A DNA stretch of 14,840 nt from Labilithrix luteola (lineage in GTDB: Bacteria > Myxococcota_A > Polyangia > Polyangiales > Polyangiaceae), in assembly GCA_026225435.1 (NCBI GenBank), contig JAMFST010000775.1, positions 1 through 14,840 of the forward strand, given 5' to 3'. Shown here piece after piece: positions 6,639 through 14,452 of this stretch (its first letter is position 1; every line of letters starts with the position of its first letter). Under the pieces are notes generated by a model, which was given only the letters and a program-made list of their open reading frames with translations, ran no database searches and was not told the DNA's origin. The translations under genes and the position numbers were made by a program.

Positions 6639-7391
6639 ATGGCGAAGCTGAGCGGGAAGATCGCGGTGGTGACGGGCGGCAGCGACGGTATCGGCCTGGC
6701 AACGGCGAAGCTCTTCGTGGCCGAGGGGGCCACGGTGTACATCACTGGCCGCCGGCAGCAGCGCCTCGACGAGGCGGTGAAGGAGATCGGCGGAGGAACC
6801 GTCGGCGTCCAGGGGGACATCTCCAGCCTGACCGACCTCGATCGGCTCTACGAGCGGGTCCAGCGCGATCACGGCAGGCTCGACATCCTCTTCGCCAACG
6901 CCGGCATCTCCGGCGTGGCGACGATGGGCGAGATCGACGAGGGGCACTTCGATCACATCTTCGACGCCAACGTGAAGGGGACGCTCTTCACCGTGCAGAA
7001 GGCGCTCCCCTTGATGAAGAGCGGCAGCACCGTGGTCCTCTGCGGCTCGGGGAGCGGGAGCAAGGGCTTCCCCAACCAGACCGTCTACAACGCCAGCAAG
7101 GCCGCCATCCGCTCCTTCGCGCGCAGCTGGACCACCGATCTGAAGACGCGCGGCATCCGCGTGAACGTGCTCTCGCCCGGGCTCACCGAGACGCCCGCCA
7201 TGCGCAGCTTCGTCGGCGGCTACACGGAGGCGGGCGACGCGACCATCGCCGCGTTCAGCCAGCTCGTCCCGATGGGCCGCTTCGCCGACGCCGCCGAGAC
7301 GGCCAAGGCCGCGCTCTTCCTCGCCTCGGACGACAGCAGCTACGTGGCGGGCGTCGAGCTGTTCGTCGACGGCGGGCTGCTCGCGGTCTGA
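6639..7391 (+). CDS. Short-chain dehydrogenase/reductase (SDR), classical type
   Basis: The protein has 250 residues, the usual length of a classical SDR. Visible motifs are the dinucleotide-binding TGGSDGIG (12-19), TGRR (36-39, whose arginines favour NADP(H)), Asp60, NAG (87-89), Asn111, a serine about 13 residues before the catalytic tyrosine (Ser137), and YNASK with Tyr150 and Lys154. It should interconvert an alcohol and a ketone on an unknown substrate in the cytoplasm. An in-frame GTG at 6600 exists, but ATG 6639 is preferred: AGGAGGG lies nine bases upstream, the N-terminus MAKLSGKIAVVTGG is typical, and the GTG falls in the predicted operator and transcription start. It lies 53 bases downstream of TetR and is probably repressed by it. 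Its last 52 bases overlap the 3' end of P450 no. 2 on the other strand. Confidence 0.94.
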   Translation: MAKLSGKIAVVTGGSDGIGLATAKLFVAEGATVYITGRRQQRLDEAVKEIGGGTVGVQGDISSLTDLDRLYERVQRDHGRLDILFANAGISGVATMGEIDEGHFDHIFDANVKGTLFTVQKALPLMKSGSTVVLCGSGSGSKGFPNQTVYNASKAAIRSFARSWTTDLKTRGIRVNVLSPGLTETPAMRSFVGGYTEAGDATIAAFSQLVPMGRFADAAETAKAALFLASDDSSYVAGVELFVDGGLLAV

Positions 7392-8725
7392 ACGTCCCGC
7401 CTCCGCACGCGGACCCGCACGCCGCGCTTCGGCCCCATCGTCAGGTTCTTGCGCACGCTGACCTCCGGTTCGCCGTCGGCGAGCGTGACGTCGCAGTCGC
7501 GGGCGATCGACGCGACGACGAGCGCCATCTCCGCTTCGGCGAAGGCGGCACCGAGGCAGCGCCGGCTGCCGCCGCCGAAGGGGGCAAACTCGGCGGCGGT
7601 GAAGGTCCGCTCGAGGAAGCGCTCCGGGCGGAAGACCGTGGGATCGGGGAAGAGTCGCGGGTCGGCGAGCACGGCGCACAGCAGGACGAAGACGCTCTGC
7701 CCTGCGGGGACCACGAAGTCGCCGAGGGGGAAATTCTTCCGGCAGACGCGCACCACGTCGGTCACCACTGGCTCGATGCGCAGGGACTCGGAGACCACCG
7801 CCGCGAGATACGGCGCCTTCGCGATCGACTCCGGAGGCGCAGCGGGACCGAGCGCGTGGAGCTCGCGGCGCAGCTTGTCCAGCACCTGCGGCTCTCGCGC
7901 CAGGTAGTAGACCGCCCAGGAGATCGCGGTCGCCGTCGTCTCGTGACCGGCCACCAGCAAGGTGAGCATCTGGTCGCGGATCTCCGCGTCGTCCATCGGC
8001 GCGCCGTCCTCGTCGCGCGTGTCGAGCAGGAGGCCGAGCATGTCGTCCCGGGTCTCTCCCCGCGCGGCTCCCGCCTTGCGCTCGGCGATCATCGCGTCGA
8101 TCCAGGCGTCGCACCGGGCGCGCGCGGCCTCGAAGCGCCTCCAGGGGGCGAACCACGGACGGCGCAGGATGCGAGCGCCGATGACCGCGGGGACGACCGC
8201 GCCGACGACGTCGCTGAGGATGGTGCGGCCGTGCGGCCGGTCGAGGCGCGGGTCGGCGCCGAAGATGGTCTCGAGGATGATGTCGAGGGTGAGCGCCTGG
8301 GCGAACGCGCTCATGGTGACGACGGCGTCTGGCCGCGCCACCAGCGTCTGCAGATGAGCGTCGGTCACCCGCTGCATGGTCGCGAGGAAGCTCTTGATGC
8401 GCGCGCCGTGGAAGCGCGGGTTCATCAGCTTGCGCTGCCGTCGATGCCGGCGACCGCTGGTGGCGATGACCGCCGCCGGCCCGAAGAGGTCGCCGAGGAG
8501 GCTGAGCGCGGCGAAGTTGTCCGGGTCGGCGGCGAACACCTGGCGCGACAGCTCCGCGCTGGCGACGGTCACGCCGCGGCCGGGGACCACGTGGGTGCGG
8601 ATGGCGTCACCGTAACGGGCCACCAGCTTGCGCGTGTAGCCGCGCGGGTCGAGGAGGTAGCGCGCCGTCTGCCAGACCGCGGGCGTCCGCGGCCCCCGCG
8701 GAAGAGACGAGGCCAGCTTGGGCAT
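7340..8725 (-). CDS. Cytochrome P450 no. 2, complete motif set
   Basis: The protein has 461 residues. It contains AGHETT (I-helix), an intact K-helix motif ESLR (Glu313, Arg316), the PERF segment and FGGGSRRCLG with heme ligand Cys390. Numbering matches P450 no. 1, indicating a duplication. The N-terminus shows no membrane anchor, so it is a soluble bacterial class-I-type enzyme needing an external ferredoxin and reductase, neither of which is in the window. After the shared ending RRR it has an extra tail of 18 residues (Ser/Thr/Pro-rich) that reads antisense through the end of the SDR gene, suggesting loss of the ancestral stop. The gene begins only six bases after the amidohydrolase stop on the same strand, so the two are probably cotranscribed. 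Substrate unknown. Confidence 0.95.
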   Translation of the reverse strand: MPKLASSLPRGPRTPAVWQTARYLLDPRGYTRKLVARYGDAIRTHVVPGRGVTVASAELSRQVFAADPDNFAALSLLGDLFGPAAVIATSGRRHRRQRKLMNPRFHGARIKSFLATMQRVTDAHLQTLVARPDAVVTMSAFAQALTLDIILETIFGADPRLDRPHGRTILSDVVGAVVPAVIGARILRRPWFAPWRRFEAARARCDAWIDAMIAERKAGAARGETRDDMLGLLLDTRDEDGAPMDDAEIRDQMLTLLVAGHETTATAISWAVYYLAREPQVLDKLRRELHALGPAAPPESIAKAPYLAAVVSESLRIEPVVTDVVRVCRKNFPLGDFVVPAGQSVFVLLCAVLADPRLFPDPTVFRPERFLERTFTAAEFAPFGGGSRRCLGAAFAEAEMALVVASIARDCDVTLADGEPEVSVRKNLTMGPKRGVRVRVRRRDVQTASSPPSTNSSTPAT

Positions 8726-8731
8726 CTTCGA

Positions 8732-9691
8732 CTACGCCAGCCGCTCCGCCGCGTTGGGGAACAGGCGCTTGGCGTTGTGGCCGATCGCTTCGATCTGCTC
8801 GGCGGTGAGGCCAGCGTACGCACGCAGGGAGGCGAGGTTGTTCGCCAGCGTCTGCTCCGTCGAGCAAGGCACGCCGCAGTCGGAGCCGTAGACCACGTGC
8901 TCGCAGCCGACCATCGCGAGCGCCGGCGCGAGGGTGTGCTCGGTGGCGGTGGCCGCGGTGTCGACGTAGAGGCGCGCGAGCGTCTCCTTCATCTCCTCGC
9001 GGGTCAGCCCGTTCGGGTTGGGGACCCAGGCCTCGGTGCCGAGCGCCAGCACCCGGCCGCTCAGCGCCGGTAGCGCGCCGCCGCAGTGAGCCACGACGAA
9101 GCGGATGTTGGGGAAGCGACGGAAGGTCCCTGCGTAGAGCATGTCGACCATCGTGCGCGCCGTCTCGAAGGCCACCTCGATGAGCGGCGCCGGCCGGCCG
9201 AGCGACGCCGGTGCGTAGGCGTTGGGATGGCAGAAGACGGTCGCCCGCCGGCGATCGAGCTCGGCCCACACCGGATCCAGCTGCGTGTCGCCGAGGTAGA
9301 CCCCCTGGTAGCAGCAGGTCACCGCGAAGCCGTCGGCGTGGAGCTCGCGCGAGGCGCGCTCGATCTCGGCGAGCGTCGCGCCGGTGTCGTTCGTGGGCAG
9401 CGCAGCGAGCAGGCCGAAGCGGCTCGGGTGGCGCTTCACCAGCGAGGCGCCATGGTCGTTGGACGCGCGCAGGGCGTCGAGCGTCTGCGGGATGTTGCTG
9501 AGCAGCTGCATCGCCATGCCCGCGCGGTCCATGTACGCGAGCGTCTGGTCGGGATCCCAGACGAAGGGCTCGGGCACCATGAACTTCTCCGCCCGCATCG
9601 CCTTCCAGCGCGCGTCGGCCTGCTCCGGAGTCTGCGGCGGCGTGAAGTGCGCGTGCACGTCCATCCAGCCATTCGCGAGCGCCTTTCCCAT
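8732..9691 (-). CDS. Amidohydrolase-family metal-dependent hydrolase/decarboxylase (ACMSD-like)
   Basis: The protein has 319 residues and belongs to the amidohydrolase 2 group that includes ACMSD and other aromatic-acid decarboxylases. Metal and catalytic ligands are visible: HxH near the start (MDVHAHF, His13 and His15), His155 in FCHPN, His202 in VVAHCGG and Asp271 in YGSDCG. The likely reaction is decarboxylation or hydrolysis of an aromatic or vinylogous acid with a bound divalent metal. The substrate cannot be read from sequence. GGAGG (9698-9702 on the plus strand) lies six bases before the ATG and fixes the start. The beta-helix gene ends 36 bases upstream and P450 no. 2 follows after six bases, so an operon is likely. 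The pairing with a P450 and a nearby SDR suggests ring modification or breakdown. Confidence 0.9.
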   Translation of the reverse strand: MGKALANGWMDVHAHFTPPQTPEQADARWKAMRAEKFMVPEPFVWDPDQTLAYMDRAGMAMQLLSNIPQTLDALRASNDHGASLVKRHPSRFGLLAALPTNDTGATLAEIERASRELHADGFAVTCCYQGVYLGDTQLDPVWAELDRRRATVFCHPNAYAPASLGRPAPLIEVAFETARTMVDMLYAGTFRRFPNIRFVVAHCGGALPALSGRVLALGTEAWVPNPNGLTREEMKETLARLYVDTAATATEHTLAPALAMVGCEHVVYGSDCGVPCSTEQTLANNLASLRAYAGLTAEQIEAIGHNAKRLFPNAAERLA

Positions 9692-9727
9692 GACGAACCT
9701 CCGCCGGGAGCGTAGGCCAGCCGGGCT

Positions 9728-11422
9728 CTAGGCGCGCGTGCGTTTGCGGCGGCGAACGATCGCGGCGATCCCGAGCACGCCGGCCGCCCAGCTCCACGAG
9801 AGCGCTCCCGAGACGGACCCGACGCTGCAACCGCCGCCGTCGCTCGACCCGCTCGCCTCGCCGCTTCCGGACGCGCCACCGTCAGCGCTCGTGCTTCCAC
9901 CGCCGGTGCCCGTCGAGCCGCTGCCGGTGCCGCCATCCGCACTGCCGCCAGCGCCCCCAGCGCCGCCGCCGCTGCTCCCGCCGCTGCCCGCGTCGCTCAG
10001 CGGAGCGCCGGTCCCTGCGCCGCCGTCAGCCGGGGCGACCGCTCCGTACTGGAAGGCGCCGATATCGCTCGTCGACCCGCTCGGTCGGGCGGCGCCGAGG
10101 AAATCGTCGGTCACGCCGGCGAGCGCGATGCCCGCGTCGATCGCCGGTGACGTCGACTTCAGCTCCGCATTGGAAGCGGGCGGCACCGCGCCGCCGACGA
10201 GCAGCGGATCGACGAGCACGTCGCCAGCCCCCTGCCCCGAGGCGGTCACCCATCCCGCGTGATCCGACTGCGCGCTCACCCACAGGTACGGCTGGTCGAG
10301 ATCCGGCGCGAACCACAGGTTGTGATCGAGCGAGATCCCGCTGCTCGACTTCGCGTCGAGCAGGTACGTCGGCGAGCTGCCCGCCGTCGCCAGCACCACG
10401 TTGTTCTCGATGGTCGTCCCCATGTGCGCCGGCGAGGCGTCCCAGCGGAAGGAGCCCTTGTTGTCGATGAGCGTGTTGTTGGCGATGACGTCGTAGCGAA
10501 GTCCGCTCTGGTTCTGCAGGTCGGAGGTGGGCCACTCGTCCGACATCCAGAAGACGATCCCCAGGTTGTTCCCCACGACGACGTTGTTGATCACCGTGTT
10601 GTACGAGTTCACTGGCGCGGCCAGGTCGGAGTAGTGCTCGTCGGAGAATTCGATCCCCTCGAGGTCGTTCCCCGGATCGGTCTCGTAGACCAGGTTCCCG
10701 TCGACCAGCGAGTGGCTGATGCTGTCGAGGTAGATGTTCACCGAGACGTTGTCGTGGACGACGTTGTGCGCGATCGTGCACTGGGTCGATCCATTGTACA
10801 GACCGATCCCCTCGGCGCCCGAGCCGTATACCTCGTTGTTGGTGACCACCGTGCCGGTCGTCTTGCGACCGCCGATGTTCCCCTGCAGGGTGCAGCCGTT
10901 CACCAGCCCCTGGCTGGAATAGTAAAACGTCACCGCGTTGCTGCTCATCTTGGTGGTGGTGACGTCGATCACCTGCCCGCCGTCGGCGTAGTAGAACTGG
11001 ATCCCCAGCGCGCCGTTCACCGCGTTCTGGATGGTGAGCCCCTGGAACGTGGTGTCCGGCACCTCCGTCTGCACGACGAAGCCGGCAGCCGACGAGCCGC
11101 TGGTCCCGTCGATGATCGGCTTGGCTCCCGGGAGCGCGCTGATGGTGGTGCGCCCGGTCGTCCCGGGGAGATGCGTGGTGATGCTCACCACCTCGTCGAA
11201 CGTTCCGCTGGCGAGCCACAACGTGTCCCCGCGCGACATGACGGCGAGCGCCGCCGCGATGGTGGCGAACGGCTTCGGCTGCGAGCCGTCGCCTCCGGCC
11301 GCGGCGGTGGGATCGGCGTACCAGTCGGCCGCGTTCGCCTGCGCCGCGGCGAGGAGGAGGGCGACACCAAGGCTGCCCGACGTCGCGCTCTTCAGGATCG
11401 TTCGCACCGCCGGATCGTGCAC
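9728..11422 (-). CDS. Secreted right-handed parallel beta-helix protein with MYXO-CTERM tail
   Basis: The protein has 564 residues. The signal peptide has a basic start, the hydrophobic core LGVALLLAAA and likely cleavage after QANA (residue 31). The mature N-terminus has the pectate-lyase-like cap motif GGDGSQPKPFATI...GDTLWLASGTF. Many Asn-rich turns follow (NNEVYG, NNVVVGN, NNTLIDN), as in right-handed beta-helix repeats, and then SPAIDAG...DIGAFQYG near 430-460. A long Gly/Ser/Ala linker leads to Cys532, a hydrophobic helix (WSWAAGVLGIAAIV) and RRRKR, the MYXO-CTERM surface-sorting layout. A surface-anchored polysaccharide-binding or -cleaving role is possible, but catalytic residues cannot be confirmed. 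The start is GTG 11422. An in-frame GTG at 11407 would give a more typical signal peptide (MRTILKS). No clear Shine-Dalgarno precedes either. It is divergent from the PPK2 gene, 32 bases away. Confidence 0.9.
   Translation of the reverse strand: MHDPAVRTILKSATSGSLGVALLLAAAQANAADWYADPTAAAGGDGSQPKPFATIAAALAVMSRGDTLWLASGTFDEVVSITTHLPGTTGRTTISALPGAKPIIDGTSGSSAAGFVVQTEVPDTTFQGLTIQNAVNGALGIQFYYADGGQVIDVTTTKMSSNAVTFYYSSQGLVNGCTLQGNIGGRKTTGTVVTNNEVYGSGAEGIGLYNGSTQCTIAHNVVHDNVSVNIYLDSISHSLVDGNLVYETDPGNDLEGIEFSDEHYSDLAAPVNSYNTVINNVVVGNNLGIVFWMSDEWPTSDLQNQSGLRYDVIANNTLIDNKGSFRWDASPAHMGTTIENNVVLATAGSSPTYLLDAKSSSGISLDHNLWFAPDLDQPYLWVSAQSDHAGWVTASGQGAGDVLVDPLLVGGAVPPASNAELKSTSPAIDAGIALAGVTDDFLGAARPSGSTSDIGAFQYGAVAPADGGAGTGAPLSDAGSGGSSGGGAGGAGGSADGGTGSGSTGTGGGSTSADGGASGSGEASGSSDGGGCSVGSVSGALSWSWAAGVLGIAAIVRRRKRTRA
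9731..9829 (-). other. MYXO-CTERM-type sorting domain of the beta-helix protein
   Basis: These are the last 33 codons: Cys-Ser-Val-Gly, a hydrophobic helix and a terminal Arg/Lys cluster, preceded by a Gly/Ser linker. In myxobacteria such tails are known to direct proteins to the cell surface by processing at the cysteine. It is the best taxonomic marker in the window. Confidence 0.8.
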
Positions 11423-11454
11423 CGCTGCGGGGGCAGCCGCAATACAGTGGTGGC

Positions 11455-12288
11455 GTGCCTACACCCACTGCGTCTCCTAGCGTCATCCGCGTGAAGCACG
11501 GGGAGAAGCTCGCCCTGAAGAAGCTCGATCCCGCCGACACGGGCGGAGTGTCGCGTCACGAGGCGGAGAAGATGCTCGAGCCGCTCAACGAGCGCCTCAA
11601 CGAGCTGCAGGCGCTGGTCAACGCCGCCGCGGTGAGCTCCGTCCTCATCGTGCTCCAGGGGCTCGACGCCTCGGGGAAGGACGGCACCATCCGCCACGTG
11701 ATGCAGCAGGTGAGCCCGCAGGGGTGCCGCGTGGTCAGCTTCAAGGAGCCGACCGAGATCGAGCGCAACCACGACTACCTGTGGCGCGTGCACCGCGAGA
11801 CGCCAGAAAAAGGCATGATCGCCATCTTCAACCGCTCGCACTACGAGGACGTGCTCGTCCCGCGGGTGCACGAGACGGTGCCGCGCGCCGTGTGGACCAA
11901 GCGGTACCAGCAGATCCGCGAGTGGGAGGCGATGCTCGTCGCCGAGGGGACGCTGGTGCTGAAGTTCTTCCTCCACCTGTCGAAGAAGGAGCAGAAGAAG
12001 CGGCTCGAGGAGCGGGAGCGCGATCCCAACAAGGCCTACAAGGTGGCGCCGAGTGACTGGTCGGAGCGGCGCCACTGGCCCGACTACCGCCGCGCCTACG
12101 AGGACCTGATGGCGGAGACGTCGACCGAGGACGCGCCGTGGATCGTCGTGCCCAGCGACGCCAAGTGGTTCCGCAACCTGGCGATCGCCAGCACCCTGGT
12201 GGCGCGGCTGGAGATGGAGGAGAAGCGCTGGCAGAAGGCGGTGGTCGCGCGCGGCAAGGCGGCGCTGGCGAAGGTGCCCGGTCATTGA
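11455..12288 (+). CDS. ppk2: Polyphosphate kinase 2 family (polyphosphate:nucleotide phosphotransferase)
   Basis: The protein has 277 residues, the normal size for a one-domain PPK2. Visible are an N-terminal segment with LDPADTGG (24-31), Walker A GLDASGKDGT (69-78), the HVMQQVSPQGC and SFKEPT segments, the Walker B-like FNRSHYEDVL (125-134), and the lid region KKRLEERERDPNKAYK (181-196). The pattern is closest to the branch described as AMP/ADP-phosphorylating (class III, PPK2_rel_1). It would transfer phosphate from polyphosphate to nucleotides, linking polyphosphate stores to energy or nucleotide balance. The start is GTG 11455; the sequence before the first conserved block has normal length. 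No Shine-Dalgarno is evident. A TACAGT element (11443-11448) six bases upstream could be a -10 box giving a nearly leaderless mRNA. This is weak evidence. Confidence 0.94.
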   Translation: MPTPTASPSVIRVKHGEKLALKKLDPADTGGVSRHEAEKMLEPLNERLNELQALVNAAAVSSVLIVLQGLDASGKDGTIRHVMQQVSPQGCRVVSFKEPTEIERNHDYLWRVHRETPEKGMIAIFNRSHYEDVLVPRVHETVPRAVWTKRYQQIREWEAMLVAEGTLVLKFFLHLSKKEQKKRLEERERDPNKAYKVAPSDWSERRHWPDYRRAYEDLMAETSTEDAPWIVVPSDAKWFRNLAIASTLVARLEMEEKRWQKAVVARGKAALAKVPGH

Positions 12289-12332
12289 GGCCGCACTGAA
12301 GATCGTTTCGCGCGGCCGCTCGTCCGAGGACG

Positions 12333-13217
12333 ATGCGTGTCGCGCGGGCTCCGTCGGTGCTTCCTCCGTGGGTGTTCGTCGTCGCCGGCGCCTGCCACTC
12401 GCCAGCGCCGACCGCGCAGACGACCGCGCCTCCGGTCAGCGTCGAGATCGTCCCGTCACCCGACGGCGGTGACATCGAGCTCGCCGACGCGCCCGCCGAC
12501 GCCGCTTCGCCTGGGCAGCTCGAGGCGCTCGTCGAGTCGAGCGCGATGGTCGATCTCGGCGCCCAGGCGATCTCCGCAGCGAAGGTCGACGTGCCGCTCG
12601 GCGCGCGCGAGCCGCGGCCGGTGCTGGTGGCGGTGCATGGGAACTTCGATCGACCGGAGTGGACCTGCAGCGTCTGGGGCGAGGTGAGCGACGGCTATCC
12701 GTTCGTCGTCTGTCCGCGCGGACAGCAGCGAAAGGACGCACCCCGCGGCGACGAGCGCTGGACGTACGCCGGCAGTGACACGGCGGCGCGCGAGATCGAC
12801 CGCACGCTGACGGCGACGCGCGAACGCTGGGGAGCGCACGTCAACGACGGCCCGGCGGTGTATGCCGGCTTCTCCCTCGGCGCGATCCTCGGCGTGCCCA
12901 TCATCGGCGCCAACCCGGCGCGCTTCCCTCGCGCCATCCTCGTCGAAGGGGGCCACGACGGCTGGACGGACGCGCGCGCGGCGAGCTTCGCCAAGGGGGC
13001 GCGCGACGCCGGATTCACGCCGCGCGTCCTCTTCGTCTGCGCGCAGAACGGCTGCGTGGCCGACGCGACGCCGGCCAGGCGAACGCTCCTGAAGCACGGC
13101 GTCGAGACGGAGATCGTCTCCGCCGGCAACGTCGGCCACCGCTACGACGGACCGGTCGCCGCGATGGCCAAGAGCCGCTTCGCCTGGATGGTCGAAGGGC
13201 TCCCTGGGTGGAACTGA
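12333..13217 (+). CDS. Putative alpha/beta-hydrolase lipoprotein
   Basis: The protein has 294 residues. The N-terminus has a hydrophobic stretch ending in AGAC, so Cys21 could be lipidated, though the lipobox is imperfect. A Pro/Ala-rich linker follows. From about residue 95 the alpha/beta-hydrolase pattern appears: strand plus HG (VLVAVHGNFD, His102-Gly103), the nucleophile elbow GFSLG with Ser181, and a likely catalytic His269 (NVGHRYDG). The acid residue cannot be fixed by eye. Cysteines at 112, 127, 236 and 241 suggest disulfides and hence an extracytoplasmic place. Esterase or peptidase-like activity is plausible, substrate unknown. GAGG precedes the ATG closely. The gene starts 44 bases after ppk2 and could be cotranscribed. 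Its TGA directly abuts the stop codon of the convergent glycosyltransferase. Confidence 0.82.
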   Translation: MRVARAPSVLPPWVFVVAGACHSPAPTAQTTAPPVSVEIVPSPDGGDIELADAPADAASPGQLEALVESSAMVDLGAQAISAAKVDVPLGAREPRPVLVAVHGNFDRPEWTCSVWGEVSDGYPFVVCPRGQQRKDAPRGDERWTYAGSDTAAREIDRTLTATRERWGAHVNDGPAVYAGFSLGAILGVPIIGANPARFPRAILVEGGHDGWTDARAASFAKGARDAGFTPRVLFVCAQNGCVADATPARRTLLKHGVETEIVSAGNVGHRYDGPVAAMAKSRFAWMVEGLPGWN

Positions 13218-14444
13218 CTACGCCGCTTCGGCGGGTTGCTCGGCGGGCGCGGGGAGCGCCTCGAGCTGTCCGGGCACCGACACGTGACGTCGGTCCGGCA
13301 GCGCCGCCGGCTTGCGGACGATCGCCTTGTACAAGGAGCTCAAGCGGCTCGCCGCCACGTCGAGCGTGGCCGAGCTGGCCCGGTCGCGGACGATCGTTCG
13401 CGCCTGCTCGATGAGCGCGGGGGCATCGAGGAGCTCGTCGAGCTTGTCGGTGAGCGACTCCAGGTCCCCCGCGCGAAAACGGAACGCGTCGCTGGCCGCG
13501 AACTCCCCCGCGGCGGTCTCCGGCCCGTCGGCGACGAGCGCCGGCAAGCCGATGCGCATCGCCTCGAGCACCGCGATCCCCTCCAGCTCCACCTCGCTGG
13601 CGTGCACCATCAGGTCCGCCATGGCGAACAGATGAAGCAGCCGCTCGCGCGAGACGAAGCCGACCTCCCCTTCGATCCCCGCCTCGTCCATCTGCCGCCG
13701 CAGCGCTTCCTCGCGCGGTCCGCCACCGGCGAGCACCAGGTGGATGCGGTCGCGATAGCGCGAACGAGCCACCGCCTCGATCACCTGATCCTGCCGCTTC
13801 TCCGCCGCCAGCCGCCCGACGCAGAGCACCACGATCTTGTCCGCGAGCTCGGCCGGCTTCTCCGCGCGGGCGCGCATGGGGAGCACGTCGGCCGGAACGC
13901 CGTTGGAGAGCACGAAGGTCGGCGCCGAGAGGCCGTGGGCGCGCAGCTTCCTCTCCGCGAAGTTGGTCGGGCAGATCACCGCCGTCGCGTGGTTGTACAG
14001 GCCGTCGATCCACAGGCGATAGAGCGCGTCGTGGAGCAAAGGCGAGCGCACCCCGATGTTCATCAGCGCGTTCTCCGGCTGCACGTGGAAGGCGGCCACG
14101 ATGGGCTTGCCCGCGCGTTCCGCCGCCGCGCGCGCCGCGAACGAGAGCCAGAAGGGCATCTGCAGGTGCACCAGATCGACGTTCTGCATCACCTCGTCGA
14201 GCTTGTGCCGATCGGGGCGGCTCATGACGAAGCTCATCTTCTTCATCGAATCGAGCGGCAGCTGGAAGCCCGCCATCCGCATCTGCGAATCGCCGTAAGC
14301 ATCCGAGCCCACCACCGTCACGTCGTGCTCCTTGCGCAGCTGATCCACGAAGTGCCGCGCGGCCACGACACCGCCGCCGAGCTCTCCCTGGATCGTGTCG
14401 CAGACGAACGCGATCCGCAGCCGGTTCCGCTGAAGCTCACCCAT
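13218..14444 (-). CDS. Glycosyltransferase, GT-B fold, GT4-like family
   Basis: The protein has 408 residues. The N-terminal Rossmann half has IAFVCDTIQGELGGGVVAAR (11-30), the glycine-rich acceptor-side loop, then DLVHLQMPF and AFHVQPEN. The C-terminal half has VLCVGRLAAEKRQD (206-219; Arg211 and Lys216 are the usual nucleotide-sugar phosphate contacts), LAGGGP, and the EX7E motif with Glu286 and Glu294, followed by GLPALVADG. It is a retaining transferase using a nucleotide-sugar donor at the inner membrane. The overall look recalls lipid or phosphatidylinositol mannosyltransferases, but the acceptor is unknown. The start is ATG 14444, preceded by GGAGAG about ten bases upstream, which lies in a hairpin. 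An MMPL-type exporter ends 82 bases upstream on the same strand, so a glycolipid made here might be exported by it. Confidence 0.93.
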   Translation of the reverse strand: MGELQRNRLRIAFVCDTIQGELGGGVVAARHFVDQLRKEHDVTVVGSDAYGDSQMRMAGFQLPLDSMKKMSFVMSRPDRHKLDEVMQNVDLVHLQMPFWLSFAARAAAERAGKPIVAAFHVQPENALMNIGVRSPLLHDALYRLWIDGLYNHATAVICPTNFAERKLRAHGLSAPTFVLSNGVPADVLPMRARAEKPAELADKIVVLCVGRLAAEKRQDQVIEAVARSRYRDRIHLVLAGGGPREEALRRQMDEAGIEGEVGFVSRERLLHLFAMADLMVHASEVELEGIAVLEAMRIGLPALVADGPETAAGEFAASDAFRFRAGDLESLTDKLDELLDAPALIEQARTIVRDRASSATLDVAASRLSSLYKAIVRKPAALPDRRHVSVPGQLEALPAPAEQPAEAA

Positions 14445-14452
14445 GGTCTTCT

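Noticed and set aside
4063..8725. The two P450 copies considered as ends of a composite mobile element.
   Set aside because: No transposase, terminal inverted repeats or target duplications were seen; simple gene duplication explains the similarity.
10259..11494. Plus-strand open frame opposite the beta-helix gene.
   Set aside because: Low-complexity Arg/Val/Asp/His composition without motifs; the minus-strand frame has a signal peptide, beta-helix turns and a sorting tail.
12289..12317. GGCCGC...GCGGCC inverted repeat between ppk2 and the hydrolase, considered as a terminator.
   Set aside because: Only six base pairs with a 17-base loop and no T-run; such repeats are expected by chance in GC-rich DNA.
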